DNA of 64,000 bases from Ascaphus truei (taxonomy: Eukaryota > Chordata > Amphibia > Anura > Ascaphidae), in contig CM071567.1 of assembly GCA_036426205.1 (NCBI GenBank), forward strand, positions 295,295,752 to 295,359,751, read 5' to 3'. Made by a program: the position numbers and the translations under genes. Under the pieces are notes generated by a model that saw only the letters and a program-made list of their open reading frames with translations, was not told the origin of the DNA and made no database searches. Below, piece after piece: positions 12,277-24,185 of the stretch (position 1 is its first letter; every line of letters starts with the position of its first letter).

Positions 12277-13372
12277 CTACACCTAGAAGATGCTTGATGA
12301 GAACTGAACCACCTACTAAAAGTTTACACCTTTTATTTATCCTCTCATCAATCATACTCTCGAATAGACTTATGTTATGTTTGTGCTAGAATGTTTCCCA
12401 AAATTCACTCAGACAAACTACATTGTATTGTATTGTATGTCTTTATTTATATAGCGCCAAAAGTGTACTCAGCGCTTCACAAATAATACAGTACAGGGAA
12501 TTAAAATGATACAATAAGTGCAGCAAAATCAGACAATAGGACAGGAAATCCCTGCCCTGAAGAGCTTACATGATATGAATTGGTCAGACCATGCCTCGAT
12601 AGAAACTTCTTGTGCACATTTGAGACTTAATGAGTCCCTTTTAAAAATTCCAGAGATCCTGTCTGAGGTTGTGGGCAAATTCATTTTTCATCCAAATTAA
12701 TGTGGATAGTGTTTATTTTTGCTCTCTTGGAGGCTCACAAGGCCACATTCGGGGGCCAGCTGATCAGCATAGCTGCAAACATGAAATGAGAGCGGTTAGA
12801 TCAAATTAACAATCTTCAGACAAAGGTCAACATTTTATCTAAACATAAAAAGGATTGCACTGATGCAACCCTTAAAAAGTTAAAAGAGGATAGAGCTTAA
12901 CTGAATGTACTTCCTATGCCGAAAAGTCCTTAAAATAGACGAGGAGGAGATTTTTTTTTAAAAGCCCATCAAACCAGACTCTGAGTTAGCGACCAATCTA
13001 AATAATAAGCAATCCTTCTGTAGAATACATTCTATGCGACTGAAATCAGGTAAACTCGCATCAAACCTAAACTTATTAGTCACAGAATTTCAAAACTTTT
13101 ATTCCAGCCTATACAATGGAAATAAGTTATTCACCATCACCATTATGAAAGTCTATTATCTGCTTACCTGAGTTCAGCCAACTTGCCCAAACTTCGCAAC
13201 GCTGACAGAATATCTTTAGGCCAACAATTAACCCAAGAGCAATTACTTTTTGTGATTAAAAAAAACTAATTATCCAGCCACCAGGCCCTAATGATTTCTC
13301 AACATCTACTACAAAATGCTATCTCGTATTCTAGCACCTCATTTACATTTCTGTATTTCTGTATTTCAATTC
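12277..13372 (+). pseudogene. Tx1 LINE ORF2 relic, endonuclease end to RT start
   Basis: After the foldback the ORF2 text continues with VYTFYLSSHQSYSRID (about 12323-12372) and then, across the SINE-like insert at 12424-12566, LHDMNWSDHASIE (about 12568-12606). Downstream come the inter-domain region, SFCRIHSMRLKSGKLASN (13017-13068), FQNFYSSLYNGN and a decayed PxPGPNDF RT block near 13285. Many stops and frameshifts are present. Confidence 0.72.
12424..12566 (-). mobile_element. SINE-like insertion in the Tx1 relic
   Basis: The insert interrupts the ORF2 text between the RID and SDHAS blocks. It is flanked by TACAT on both sides (12419-12423 and 12567-12571). It carries TTGTA repeats at its left end, then TTTATTTATATAGCGCC and CAGCGCTTCACAAA, and ends near CCTGCCCTGAAGAGCTTA, wording common in short retroposons of amphibians and fish. 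The tandem TTGTA end suggests the minus orientation. Family assignment is by general resemblance only. Confidence 0.6.
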
Positions 13373-15243
13373 TGTATTCACAGAATTCCCCTTCCCAGGT
13401 TTTAATTGTCTGAAAACTGGGGGAGAGTCTGATTATATGTGGTTGGAAATTGCAGAGAGAGGGCGTGGGATGGGAGAAGTCTTGTGGTCGGGGGTGTGAA
13501 GATGTAGTAAGGCAGGAGGAGAGGCAGATGTTGTGAGCAGAATGGAGGAGGTGTTTAGATATATATTTGGGGATGAGGGTTGAGATGTAAGGTGGCGTAG
13601 CAGTGTTGAGAGGTTTGGAAGTCAGAGCTAGGTTTTTAGATTTAATTCTAGTTGATTTGGGAAACCTGTGCAGGTATTTGCATAGTGGAGCAGTGAGTGA
13701 AGTTATTACAGGTGGGCAAGGGTAATGCCAACTAGAGAAATGTTGCAGTTGTCCAGGTGGAATGGATAGGATAAGTGAGTGATATAGCATTTTAGTTGCA
13801 TCATGAGCGAGAAAAGGGTGTATCCAAGCCATATTTTGGAGGTGAGATGACAGGACTTAGTTAGGACTTGAATGTACGGAATGAAGGAGTGGGCATATCA
13901 AAGATTATCCGTAGGCAGTGAATTTGGTGTGCTGATGAGCATGTGGTGCTATTGATGGTGTGGAAGAATTTGTGTGTAGGGGTAAAAGTTCAAGGGAAAA
14001 GATTATTAGTTCTGTTTTGGACATGTAACAATGACACGGGACAAGAGAGAGGGGAAGAGGTCGGGGAGGAGAGGTAGATTTGGGTGTCTTCAGCATAGAG
14101 AGGATACTGAAAGCTAAAAGTTCACCAAGAGAAAAGGTATAGAGTGAGAAGAGCAGAGGGCCACGGACAGAGCCTTGTTGGACCCCGAAAGTGGGAGTTA
14201 AGATGAGGAGACAACAGAGAAGAAAACACTAAAAAAAGCAGTTGGATAGGTAGGACTTGAACAACAAGAGTGCTGCATCACAAAGACCAATAGAGTGTAG
14301 AGTGCGCAGGAGAAGGGGATGATCAACAGTGTTGAAGGCAGCAGAGTAATCTAGGACAATCAGTAACGAGAAATTACCCTTAGCTGTGAGTAGGTCATTG
14401 GCCACTTTTGTTAGTGCTGTCTCGTGGAGTGTAGAGGATGGAAACCTGATTGCAACGAGTCAAGCAGGGAGTTGGAGGAGAGAAAGTGAGTCAAGCGGTT
14501 GTATCCTAGCAGCTCAAGTAGCTTGGAGGCAAAAAGGAGAAGAGAAGCAGTAGTTAGAAAGCGAGGCTGTGAGAAGAGAGGACTTATTTAGAATAGGCAT
14601 GATTAGTGCATGTTTAAAGGAAGCCGATAATGTGCCAGATGTGAGAAAGACAGAGAGAGGTTAAAAAGGTGAGTTAGGGTGAGGCTTAGTGTGCCATAGA
14701 GGGAGCATAGGAGATGTGAGGGAATGGGATCAAGAGGGTAGGTTGTAGGGTGAGAAGATAGGAGGAGTGCAGAGACCTCCTCTTCAGTCACAGGGGAAAA
14801 TTAGCTGAGGGTAGATTTACTGTAGGTGTGCAAATGGAGGTAGGTGTTGCATGTGGAATATAACATGAAGAGATGTCATCTCTATTGGACTCAATCTTAT
14901 CTGTGAAGTAGATGGCAAAATCTTGGTTTGTGAGGATTGAAGGGGGCTAAGGTGCAGTTGGGCAGAGAAGGGAAGGTGGTGAATAGGCATTGAGGAAAGG
15001 GCAGAGTTATACGATAAGACTTGGAATTTATATTGGAGGAAATTGGCTTTAGATCGTGATTGGAGGTAACGTGTAGAGCTTGTGTGCCATGGTTGTGACT
15101 TAAGTTGTCTGAGGTGACATGTGGGGGCAGGAGCTGTCTTGTCTATGGCTGATGAAAGTGTACTGTTGTATAGAATGGTTTCCAGGTCTGGGAAGGAAAG
15201 GTTTCAGATGGGAGAAAGGATATAGATAAGGAGCCAGATGTTT
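13373..15243 (-). pseudogene. L2/CR1-type LINE ORF2 relic, antisense, inserted in the Tx1 relic
   Basis: On the minus strand the translation shows RT blocks in order: TEEEVSALLLSS..PLDPIPS (about 14791-14690), [12 protein letters not shown] (about 14345-14310), and [17 protein letters not shown] (about 14186-14133). A C-terminal region ends near 13380. These are the L2/CR1 forms of RT motifs. Frames are broken by stops and shifts, and no clear 3' UTR or tail is visible at the 13373 end. The Tx1 text resumes at 15244 in its YADD-equivalent block, so about 600 bases of Tx1 RT sequence were lost at or after insertion. Confidence 0.75.
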
Positions 15244-16060
15244 AAGGTAGAAGTGTTTGCCAATGATATCTTACTTCCCCTCTCAAGACCACTGACTTCC
15301 TTGCCTAGTCTCTTTTATGAGCTTTCAGAATTTAACAATGTATGGGGATTTAATATCAATAAAAGTAACTCTGAGTCCCTCAACATTAACACCTGAAGGA
15401 GGTGGTTAAATACCCAGAACTATACAGTACTTTGACTTTAAATGGCACCCTAATACCATTAAGGACCTGGGGTATATATTACTAAGGAGTATAGCACACT
15501 CTATCATGCAAATTACCCAACACTTCCTAAAAACTCTTTGAAATGATATCTAGGCATGGTCCGTCTTCAATATCTAATAGATTGGCAAAATCCAATTAAT
15601 AAAAATGTGTCTCCTGCCATGCCTGCTCTGCTTATTCCAGACTTTACCCATCCCAACAAGGATATTCTTAATCTCCAATCCTTAATTACTAAATGTATAT
15701 GGAACAACAAGAGATCAAGAATCCGCATGTGCATCTTCACCTTCCCTACTAGTGCCGGTTGACTTGCCCTCCCCGGTCTCATTATAAGGTAGCCCAAGCA
15801 GGCCAACTGGTGCAATAGGATACAGATCAGGAACTTAGACGTTGGGTGGCTCTGGAGGCCTCATTCATCCAGTAGAACTTGACAAACTAATCTGGTTTCC
15901 GCTCTCGGTGAGGTCATGCACTGGTGAGGTCTCCCACTCATGAAACTCTGGAAAACCATTAGACTCAAATACGATTTCACAACTAAAAACTTCTTAATAA
16001 CTCAATACCTAGACAACAAGCTTATTGAACGATTCGTGTTTCAAATTTCAGAAAGTCTGG
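15244..16060 (+). pseudogene. Tx1 LINE ORF2 relic, RT palm to C-terminal region
   Basis: The text resumes with EVFANDILLPLSRPLTSLP (15248 onward, the YADD block with A-N-D-D changed to A-N-D-I), then FNINKSNSESLNIN and YITKEYSTLYHANYPTLPK. The piece 15556-15762 (NKNVSPAMPALLIPDF..FTFPTSAG) equals the ISWIGRIHSVKMN..KRPILAGG region of the 1735 copy. It decays after about 16060. Numerous stops and frameshifts make it inactive. Confidence 0.72.
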
Positions 16061-16700
16061 CAGCCCTAGCAATCTCACATAGGTATCCCTGGCCTCAATC
16101 CTCTTTCAATCTTTCTCTGACCTTAGGGTCATGTTGGCTGGAGCTAGGTACGGCCTTGTGTGAGTTCTCCCCAGTCCGCTCTTCTAACAAACCCAGTGTT
16201 ATATAGTAAATCATCATGCGTGGAAGAGATGTGCGGACTTTGAAAATGTTGATCCATTTCGCTAGAACATTTGGCTCCAAAAGTTCTTTTACGAAATTGT
16301 CACTGTTTTTTTTTAACTTTTTGGAAAGTTTGATTAAAACTGTGGCAAATACAATCTAGGCAGGTTCCCCTTATTTTTAATGTACGGGACATGGTTGAGC
16401 AACAGATCTTCCCAACGTAACTTTAATGTCTTTCATTTCAAACATTGTACAGTATTTATTCCTGTGGAAAGGAACCTCCTGTGGCGCTAGGGTTGAATGG
16501 AAGTAAGATCTTGTGCAAAAGTTCTTGTCTTGTACTACTGACCTCAGGAAAAGAAGACAAAATGCAAAAAACACTACAATAGTGTATTACCCAGGGACAT
16601 AGTATGATATTATAAAGAGCAATTTATTATATAAAAAATCAGTAAAACAATTAATATAAAACAATTAATCAGACATAAATGTCAGACTTGATTGACATAT
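16061..16700. other. Decayed sequence, possible LINE end
   Basis: This may contain the last, unrecognisable part of the Tx1 relic to about 16280. Beyond that it is AT-rich with no recognised feature. The short frames at 16095-16280 and 16377-16574 on the minus strand have no domain. Confidence 0.3.
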
Positions 16701-16729
16701 AAAACTTCCATGCGCTTGTGCACTAGGAA

Positions 16730-17060
16730 GATGAACTGCTCCGCCGTGGTAAAATTAGAATCCTACTCACCGGACGTGAATAGGACATGCGCAATGGTTT
16801 AAAGGTCTTTGCATCAGGTAACACCGCTCGCCGTGGGGTGGAACAGCCAGTTGATACGGGAGAATCGCCTTCAATGCTCGCAGTCTCCTTGCTGACAGAG
16901 TTCGGTCGATCGGCTCCACTGCTACAGTGTCCCTGAGAGGCCAAAAAACCTCCAACGCGTTTCGAAACTCCTATTGATGGGTTTCTTCGTCAGGGATCCC
17001 TGTTTGCACGAGCGCTTTTTGCACTTATTATTTCACCACTTAGTATTTATTCCTGGTAGG
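16730..17060 (-). repeat. Repeat with hammerhead-core-like hairpin
   Basis: A CpG-containing stretch stands out from its AT-rich surroundings. On the minus strand 16993-16955 reads CTGACGAA, then GAAAC (16985-16981) and GTTTC (16968-16964) pairing across a 12-base loop, then GAAACGCGT. The same layout with different stem bases occurs in the foldback at 25016-26736, so this is a repeat-borne structured motif. Element boundaries are not visible. Confidence 0.5.
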
Positions 17061-17430
17061 AACTTCTGTATATCTGTGTTAATCATAAAAAGGTTATCTA
17101 AAAAGAATGACTTGTTTTATGTGAATAGCGATCGGCCTTCCAGTTTTAGTTGGTTTCAGTTGCAACATTTCATCCCAGTCCTACTAGGAAAGTGTGTCCA
17201 ACCTGCAATACCTGTGAGAAAGGCTTTACACTGTTTAACTAGTTTTGCAAAGACTTGAAAACAATCTACAAAACCTTATTGCCTAGTTATGTTTGAATAA
17301 CCTTTCAGTAAACATTAAGGAATGTTTACACGCATCTTCATTTTTCAATGCTACACCTTACTCATACAAGAGGTCACCATGGTATCTAGGGCTCTAGTGC
17401 AACAATGTCTTTTAGCTTGTGTTGGAAAAA
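17061..17430. other. Unique DNA, nothing recognised
   Basis: AT-rich non-coding sequence between two repeats. No tandem array, terminal repeat or domain-bearing frame was seen. Confidence 0.35.
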
Positions 17431-17433
17431 TAA

Positions 17434-17710
17434 GGCTAATCTAGGTCCCCAGTGACCGCGGCTGCGACTGTGTTTGCGGTGCACACAAGGTACGTCCCTC
17501 TATGGGGCCAGCCCCAGTAGCTGCCTGCGCACCCTGGCACAATGCGCAACGTGCGACCACATTTTGTAAAAACAAGGATTTTGTCTTTTCTTCTGAATGA
17601 GGGCGAACCAGCCGTGTGACGTTATGGCCGCGCCCCCGCCGTACCCCCACCACTCCTCCCTGTCGTGAGTTGCCTGGAGTCCACCAGGTCGCTCTCACTC
17701 AGGTAACGAG
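17434..17710 (-). mobile_element. CpG-rich MITE family member (copy 1)
   Basis: It follows TAA at 17431-17433 and opens GGCTAATCTAGGTCCCCAGTG, similar to the TAA-flanked copy at 50404. It contains GAATGAGGGCGAACCAGCCG (17595-17614), the reverse complement of the core at 19115-19135. CpG density is far above that of the flanks. The right boundary is uncertain. It is non-coding. Confidence 0.55.
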
Positions 17711-18955
17711 CACCGCCAGGCACCCCGTCGTACCAATATGTACCACAAAGGACAAAGCATCCAACTTCTAATAAAGGTGTGAATTCTGATTTTTTTTAAA
17801 TGTACCTTTTCCAAAACAGCTATTAGTAGACATTTGATTTAGGCAAAAGTTCACAAAACACTTTTACAATATGTCTTGGGAGCAAATTACATAATGGAAT
17901 TTTAAATACTTTAAGTAAACATGTTTACCATGCTGTTAAGCATATAGAATTCTGTCAATCTTAGACTTTGATTTCAATTTGTGTTTTTTAACTCACAAAA
18001 AAACCTTGCCTGCAGAGGCTCTTTGGACTTTCAAGCTCCTTTGATCTATCTGGAATCAGTATTTGGTACAGTATTTACAGTTTTACGGACCCTGCATGTC
18101 TAAGTGACAAGTTGACTTACAATAACAACTTAGCTGCTGAACACATACAGTGACAGTGACATGAAGAGACAGCATTCTAAGCAGTAAATCATGATGCCCC
18201 AGCTTCAGAGACAGACACTGAGATATAAGCAGAAGGACTTTTTGACCTAAAGCATGATACACGATTAATGGTTGGTTGCGTGGCATCCTTTCTGTAGTTA
18301 TTAACTGTATTCATGAAAACAAAGATCTCCTGAAGGAAAAAAAGTTGTGAAGACTTTCACCCTTTCATTGCCAAACAAGCCTGCAATGCGTTACAGGTTG
18401 CAGATGTGTCATGATAACAAAACGTAACTTTGTTATCTTCTTTGCAAGTGCAAGCAGAGGCACTGTGTCCATAACAAGAGCCCCATTCTCACCCCCAGTT
18501 CTATTACACAAACATGTTATGGTGAGTGAGAAAGTCACAGAACTTCTCCACAACTCTGCGTACAGTAATCATAAAGAACACTTATGAGCACATTCATGTT
18601 TCAGGCAGGTCCCTATAACCTGCCTTACCCTATTGTCATACAGGATACAGCCAGGATCTCTGGGTAATGACATGTAAATGACCAATCGTAGGCCCAGATT
18701 CATCAAGCGCCAGCACATGTTAGTGCTCCCGATCCAGTATTTACTCCTATTCAAGTTAATGGGCGTCTATATTTTATTGACTTCAATGTGGATTTCTGTG
18801 CGATAGTGCCGGCTCAGCGCCATTGCACTTTATAAATTCTGGACCTATGACTGCTCTTTTGCATGTCATTACCCAGAATCCCTGGCTGCAGTGGAAGCAC
18901 TGTATTCTGTGTGATTATGTGGTAAGGTCGGTTGGGGGGATATGTCAGAGACCCA
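17711..18955. other. Unique AT-rich DNA, nothing recognised
   Basis: No coding frame with a domain and no repeat structure was recognised in this 1.2 kb. Short minus-strand frames at 18083-18286, 18365-18553 and 18569-18754 look like chance. Confidence 0.35.
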
Positions 18956-18958
18956 TAA

Positions 18959-19336
18959 GGCTGCGGTCCCAGTGCGTTCTGTAGCACGCGTGCCCGGCGG
19001 AGGGGCGGCGCGTGCACAGCGTTTCACCGCAGATCGCGGTCCTGGGAGAGAGGGAGAGTTTGCGACGGGAGGGGGCATGATGGGGGATTTGTGGGGACGT
19101 AGCCATGACCTCACACGGCTGGTTCGCCCTCATTGGCTGAACCGCCGGCGGTGCGTGGCCACGCCTCCGTCGCAAGTTCCACATACAAAAAAATTGTATG
19201 TGAGAAAACTTGCAGTACAGTGCGGCTGCTAAATGCGCGCTGATGCATGTACTTGGACCGGATAGATTGGGGGGCGTTGCTTGTGCGCACCGTACACACC
19301 GAGGCGTGTGCTGTAGAATGCACTAGGACCGCAACC
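18959..19336 (+). mobile_element. CpG-rich MITE family member (copy 2), long inverted ends
   Basis: The left end GGCTGCGGTCCCAGTGCGTT (preceded by TAA, 18956-18958) matches the reverse complement of the right end (GGTTGCGGTCCTAGTGCATT) over about 34 bases. The interior holds GGTTCGCCCTCATTGGCTGA at 19121-19140, a CCAAT-box-like core shared by copies at 38510 and, inverted, 17593 and 50577. A short ATACAAAAAAATTGTAT hairpin follows at 19183-19199. Confidence 0.65.
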
Positions 19337-20090
19337 AAAGTGTTCTTTATCATTACTGCACAGTTTAGTGGTCTTTAAACCTTACTATTCTCTTACAACA
19401 TAAATTAGCGATTATAAGGTCATTTTTACCCTACATTTGTTTTTATTTATTATGAGAAACAGTTTTAAATAATTAATTTAACTGAGGATTATCACCCATT
19501 CTGAACTAAGTTTCCTGCTATCTGTTATTGTACAGCACACCAAAAAGGAGTTCTGTGCTCCACAAACAAATACAAACAGCGTAAACCAAAATGTATGCTG
19601 AGATATGAAAGGCCTTTTGAGGCTTAGATTAATTGTTAGTGACTCATTTAAATACTGATAGAAGCTACTGAAAATACTAACTTTGAAGAGGCCTCATTAC
19701 TCACGTAACAGGCTATGCGCGGCACTGTATTTTGATTAGCACTGCACAAGTCAATAAATACACACTTAAAGATTTAACAGCTTATTTTACGACATTACTG
19801 CACGTGGTTCTCGGTACACAATATACCATGTAGTAACGTGGCCAATTTTTAGAAAAAGTTTCAAGAAACATTCACAATTAGTAATATTGATTAGTAACTG
19901 ATGATTTTGAGTGTGTACATTTTATGCCCATCCTTTCTCTAAAAATATGGGGTTTTTTTTGCATTGTTTGAAAAACTGTGCTACAGTATGTGCTCGTCAC
20001 CGTTATTCAGCTTTGAGCTTTTTATTCAGTCATTTAATAAGGTTTAACTGCAATCCATAAAAGTAGTCTAGCCCTTTTTCCCCCCCTCTC
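19337..20090. other. Unique AT-rich DNA, nothing recognised
   Basis: Low-GC sequence without recognisable genes or repeats. Confidence 0.35.
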
Positions 20091-20099
20091 TGGAAACAT

Positions 20100-20765
20100 G
20101 TTGCTGTTACTGATATCTGTGGAGCATTCATACCTGTGAAGGTCCAGGAGAGCTGAGTGTCCGCTATGTTGTGGAGTAACAGGACAGGCTTTTCGGTGAT
20201 CCTTAGGCTCTTTCCATGTGGTGACAGCGCTTCCAGTCACAGCAGGATGCAGTATCATTGCAGGCAGTCCCTACCATGACAGTCTTACTCCTATACTTCA
20301 GGCTAATAGACTGCAGAAGTATATAACCTGGATCTTTATTTATTGCAACCACTGCAGGATGGTATAACAGCGCTGCATATAGTAGAGTAGGGGTTTCAGG
20401 CCCTTGGATGGTGCTGGCCAGCAGATAATTTGATGAGGCCTTGTGCTAAGCACAGATCTTCACTCCTCCACCCATGAGGGGCTGAAGGGAACACCAACAC
20501 ACACACTCCTCTCCCCAAGAGGGGCGGAAGAGAACTGACTACTATAATTTAGAACATCCTCCTTCATGCAAAAGGGGAGGGCACAGGGTCTGCACTATGA
20601 TAGGCTGCAACACAGACCGAGTCTCACACCTCTTCTGCCACTGAGGGAGGCTGCGTGAGGGGGGGGGGGCAAATCCCAAAGGATAACCTGTCACTGTCTG
20701 TACCTAGGAGAACTTACGTGACAGGGACAGAAAGATAGCTGACCAGCCATGGCTATAGTAGCATA
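20100..20765 (-). mobile_element. Possible diverged LTR
   Basis: The organisation resembles the LTRs at 41482, 45742 and 47327: an antisense polyadenylation-type word (TTTATT at about 20335), several CTCCACCCATGAGGGG-type C/G-rich pairs, and an end reading CCATGGCTATAGTAGCA. Flanking duplications are not convincing, so boundaries are approximate. Confidence 0.3.
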
Positions 20766-21174
20766 AACTCCAAGCAAGCACTATTGTCTGTCTCTTTAAC
20801 ATTGACATTGTAAATGCTGATAATACTGTGTACATTTTCCAAAAGCTGTGAAAAGTGGGAAATGTTCAGATATCAAAGCTTTGTTAAAGCATACAGTAGA
20901 ATCTATTACAATCTATCATTGGGAGTCTTAAAGGGCATGTGTGGTATCTCATCCATACACATAGGGTAAAGGTTTTTTTCTTTTTAATGTATATACAGTA
21001 ACATCAGCTGTAGAAAGAATGGGCTCTATAAACTCAAAAGACAATTATAACTTTGGAATTTAGGACCGCCCAGCAATAGTAAATATAAATAGAGAGCCTT
21101 CTGTGTAGATTCTAGAAATAATTCCATCACTTGTGTATCTGCTATTTAATGTGGCTCTACAGTGCTGAACAGCG

Positions 21175-22225
21175 TTAATTTCAGCTCCGGGGACCCCCTA
21201 CTTCACGGGATACATACCTTGGATTGAGCTGACGGAAGCAGCCCCGGCCAAGCTCAGAAAATGTCTGCTTAACGGTCCCGCATCCTGCGGGCCAATCGGA
21301 TGCTGCAACGTCATCCCTTGTGGCCCTTTAAACAGGACCTTTAAACAGAAATGAGTGTCATGGTAGTGCTGCCCGCAGACTAGACCCGTCCCTTTACTGA
21401 GGTGGGACGTATAGTAACACACACCCGCAGCAGAGGGAGCGTGTCCGGGGTGTGGAAGGTAGCATAGCCAGGCCAGGAGACTTTAGCTAAAGTAAAGGTA
21501 CTTGCCGGATCAGGGAATAGAAGAACCGTGGAAGTTGTCATAGCCAAGGGTCGAGGATACGAGGTAGGTCAGGGTATAAGCCGAGATCGAGGGACGAGAG
21601 AGACAGCATAGTGAGGAAGGAGCCGGGGTCTAAAGCCAGAGAGGGAGTCGTAAGCCAAGCCGAGTCAAACCTGAGGAACACAAGAGCAAACAAGACGAGA
21701 TCCACACGAGAGTAGTAGAAGCTATGCAGAGCAATGATTCCAAGGGAGAACTGGGGTTATAAAGGTAGGTGAGCCAATCACAGAGGGAGGCAGAGCAGTG
21801 GTGTGCCGTGGAGCGCATTGTAATAGGTGCAGGCTGTCATCATTGCCAGGAATCAGCTGTGAAGCTAAGGAGTGAGAGTGGAGCTGAAGAGAGTGCTGGG
21901 GGGCGTGGCCAGAAGCCAAGAGGGGTGAATAAATTATAGCCGGGGACGCGCACTGTGTAAGCGCCTCCCGCGCGCGTCCCAGCAAGATGGCGGCCGCGTG
22001 ACCCAAAGCCGGCCGGAGCAGAGCAATATTGCGGCAGGGGTACCGCTGTGGGGGTTGAGGGGCGGTAGCAATGGCATCAGAGCACGGTAAGGAGAGGTTG
22101 CATGAGCCCTGCTTCTTCACAATGAGATACCGGCAGCTTCTATAGAGATGTATAGCTCGGGGAGCAGGGGATCCCCATAGCTGAAGAATATACAGTTCAG
22201 CTCCATAGACCCCCTGCTTCACCAC
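21175..22225. mobile_element. GC-rich composite repeat, possible LTR
   Basis: CpG-richer than the surroundings. Similar words CAGCTCCGGGGACCCCCTAC (21183) and CAGCTCCATAGACCCCCTGC (22197) lie in the same orientation at both ends and resemble the ends of the MITE at 34441-34846. Between them is a non-coding GC-rich stretch with a purine-rich middle (21500-21720), of a type seen in LTR retrotransposons. Minus-strand frames at 21630-22225 have no recognised domain. Classification is tentative. Confidence 0.35.
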
Positions 22226-23131
22226 CTATAGGAGATTTGTTATTTTTCATTTTAAAGGCAAAGCTCCTTAAACAACATGACAGTACAAATCAATGAAACC
22301 AATAACATATTTTAATTCTAGATAATCCAATGAAATAATATGCAAGACTTATTTTGCAATTTAGTTTTGATTACATTGAACTATTACTACAGCTTCTTTT
22401 TAATAAAGCTTCAGCACAATGTACGATGTTAAATATTACTAGTGCTCGCAAAGGAACACTCAACATCATGTATTATTGAACTTCCAACCTAAATATTTGG
22501 TCAGTTATTCTGCACTGGTGTTAATCGCAAAAAAACATGTTGTCAGATTTACATGGGTGTACTGCACACATTTTAATGCCGCCGTGTAATTTGGGATTCT
22601 TGGTATGTTTTTCTATTAAACTAAAATGTTTTGTACTGGCACTGTCACTTTTGTTAATTCTTCAAAAGGAGAAAACAAGCGAGGAAAGCGATATTTGGAA
22701 ATCTGTCAGTAATGGATATTTCTGCCAGGGATTTGTATTCCTCTTTCCTTTTCAGTCCGCTTATCATTCCACAGATCAAGCTGTGCCTGAGTCTGTTTGT
22801 TTCCAGACAGCCTGACTGATAAACTTGTGGGCAGAGGCAGTGACCATGTCGATGCCAGTCACTGCCCTAGCATTCCTCTCATTTTCTACCCTCCAAATCC
22901 ATTTGCGTTGGCTGGTTTACAATAAAGGTGAGGGACCCTTTTAGTTCGCAAAGCAGCTCTCAGCAAATGGTCATGGCTTATAAAATACGATCTCGGCAAA
23001 GCAGTATCCTTACATGAAAAACAAAGTGATCAATGTTACTGCATTGTTTTTCCAGTGTTCTGTGAACTTGTCTCTTCTTCATTTATATTTCTAATAGTTT
23101 ATATCAAGAATAATGTGAAAAAGATATATTT

Positions 23132-23185
<54 letters not shown>

Positions 23186-23361
23186 CTAAACTGTAACAGT
23201 TATACTTCTCTCTCTATATATCACATGTCTATTTCACTCTTTTCTACATTTGATGGATGTTTACTGCTAATTTTAATTAGGGAAAAGGATTGTGGGAGCT
23301 CCGAATTGCAGTAATATATATACAATCTAATACAGGGGTACGTCTATTCTTTACTTATAGC
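22226..23361. other. Unique DNA with a (TA)n run; possible conserved noncoding part
   Basis: Non-repetitive sequence. The stretch 22520-22880 is of more even composition than its surroundings and lacks repeat structure, and may be conserved noncoding DNA. A TA dinucleotide repeat lies at about 23127-23181. The 92-codon plus-strand frame at 22537-22815 has no recognisable domain. Confidence 0.35.
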
Positions 23362-24149
23362 CAGGGCCGGCGACAGGGGCGGACAGTCGGAACAAGTGTC
23401 CTATGACCCTTGGCTGCGGGGGGCCCGGTGGCAAGACAAAGCAGTTGGGCCCAACCTCTCCTGGCCGCCGGGCCCCAGCTCTCCCCGATCTGCGGGCCTC
23501 CCTACTCAGTAACTGTCCCACGCCGGGACCTCTGACGTCGGCGCACCGGAAGTAAGCTGGGCTACGCTTCCGGCGCACGTCGGCATGAGGAAAGCACAGT
23601 AAGTGCTGATGTCAGATGCTCGGCGTGGAACAGCATGAGGTGGCCTGCAGTTTGGGGAGAGCCGGGGCCTAGCGGCACAAGAGGTCAGGCCTAACTGCTT
23701 TGTCTGGCTGCCGGTCCCCCCGCAGCTAGTGAGCCCGGCCAGAGGCCTGACACCTGTGACCAGCAGCAAGGTAAGGGTATATATGTATTGGGTTGTTTTT
23801 TTTATGTATTGGGTTTTTTTTGTATGTATTGTTTTTTTATTTTTTTATTGGGGGTTTAAGAGGTTTTTTCTCTATGGTTTATTTTTTTAATGTGTATTTT
23901 TTTATATATGTATGGGGGGAGGGGGTTATATGTATAAGGTTTTTTTTCCATGTATTGTTTTTTTTAAATCTATTGGGTTTTTTTTAATGTTTTTGGTTTC
24001 TTGTCTATGTATTTTTTTTTTTCTATGTATTGGTTTTTTTTTCTATGTATTGGGGGGGTTTAAATGTATTGGTGTTTTTTCTAGGTATGGTTTTTTTTCT
24101 ATGTATTGAGGTTTTTTCTATGTATTGGTTTTTGACTGCATATGTATGA

Positions 24150-24185
<36 letters not shown>

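Noticed and set aside
22537..22815. Host exon (92-codon frame)
   Set aside because: No domain, no convincing splice sites and no neighbouring exon.
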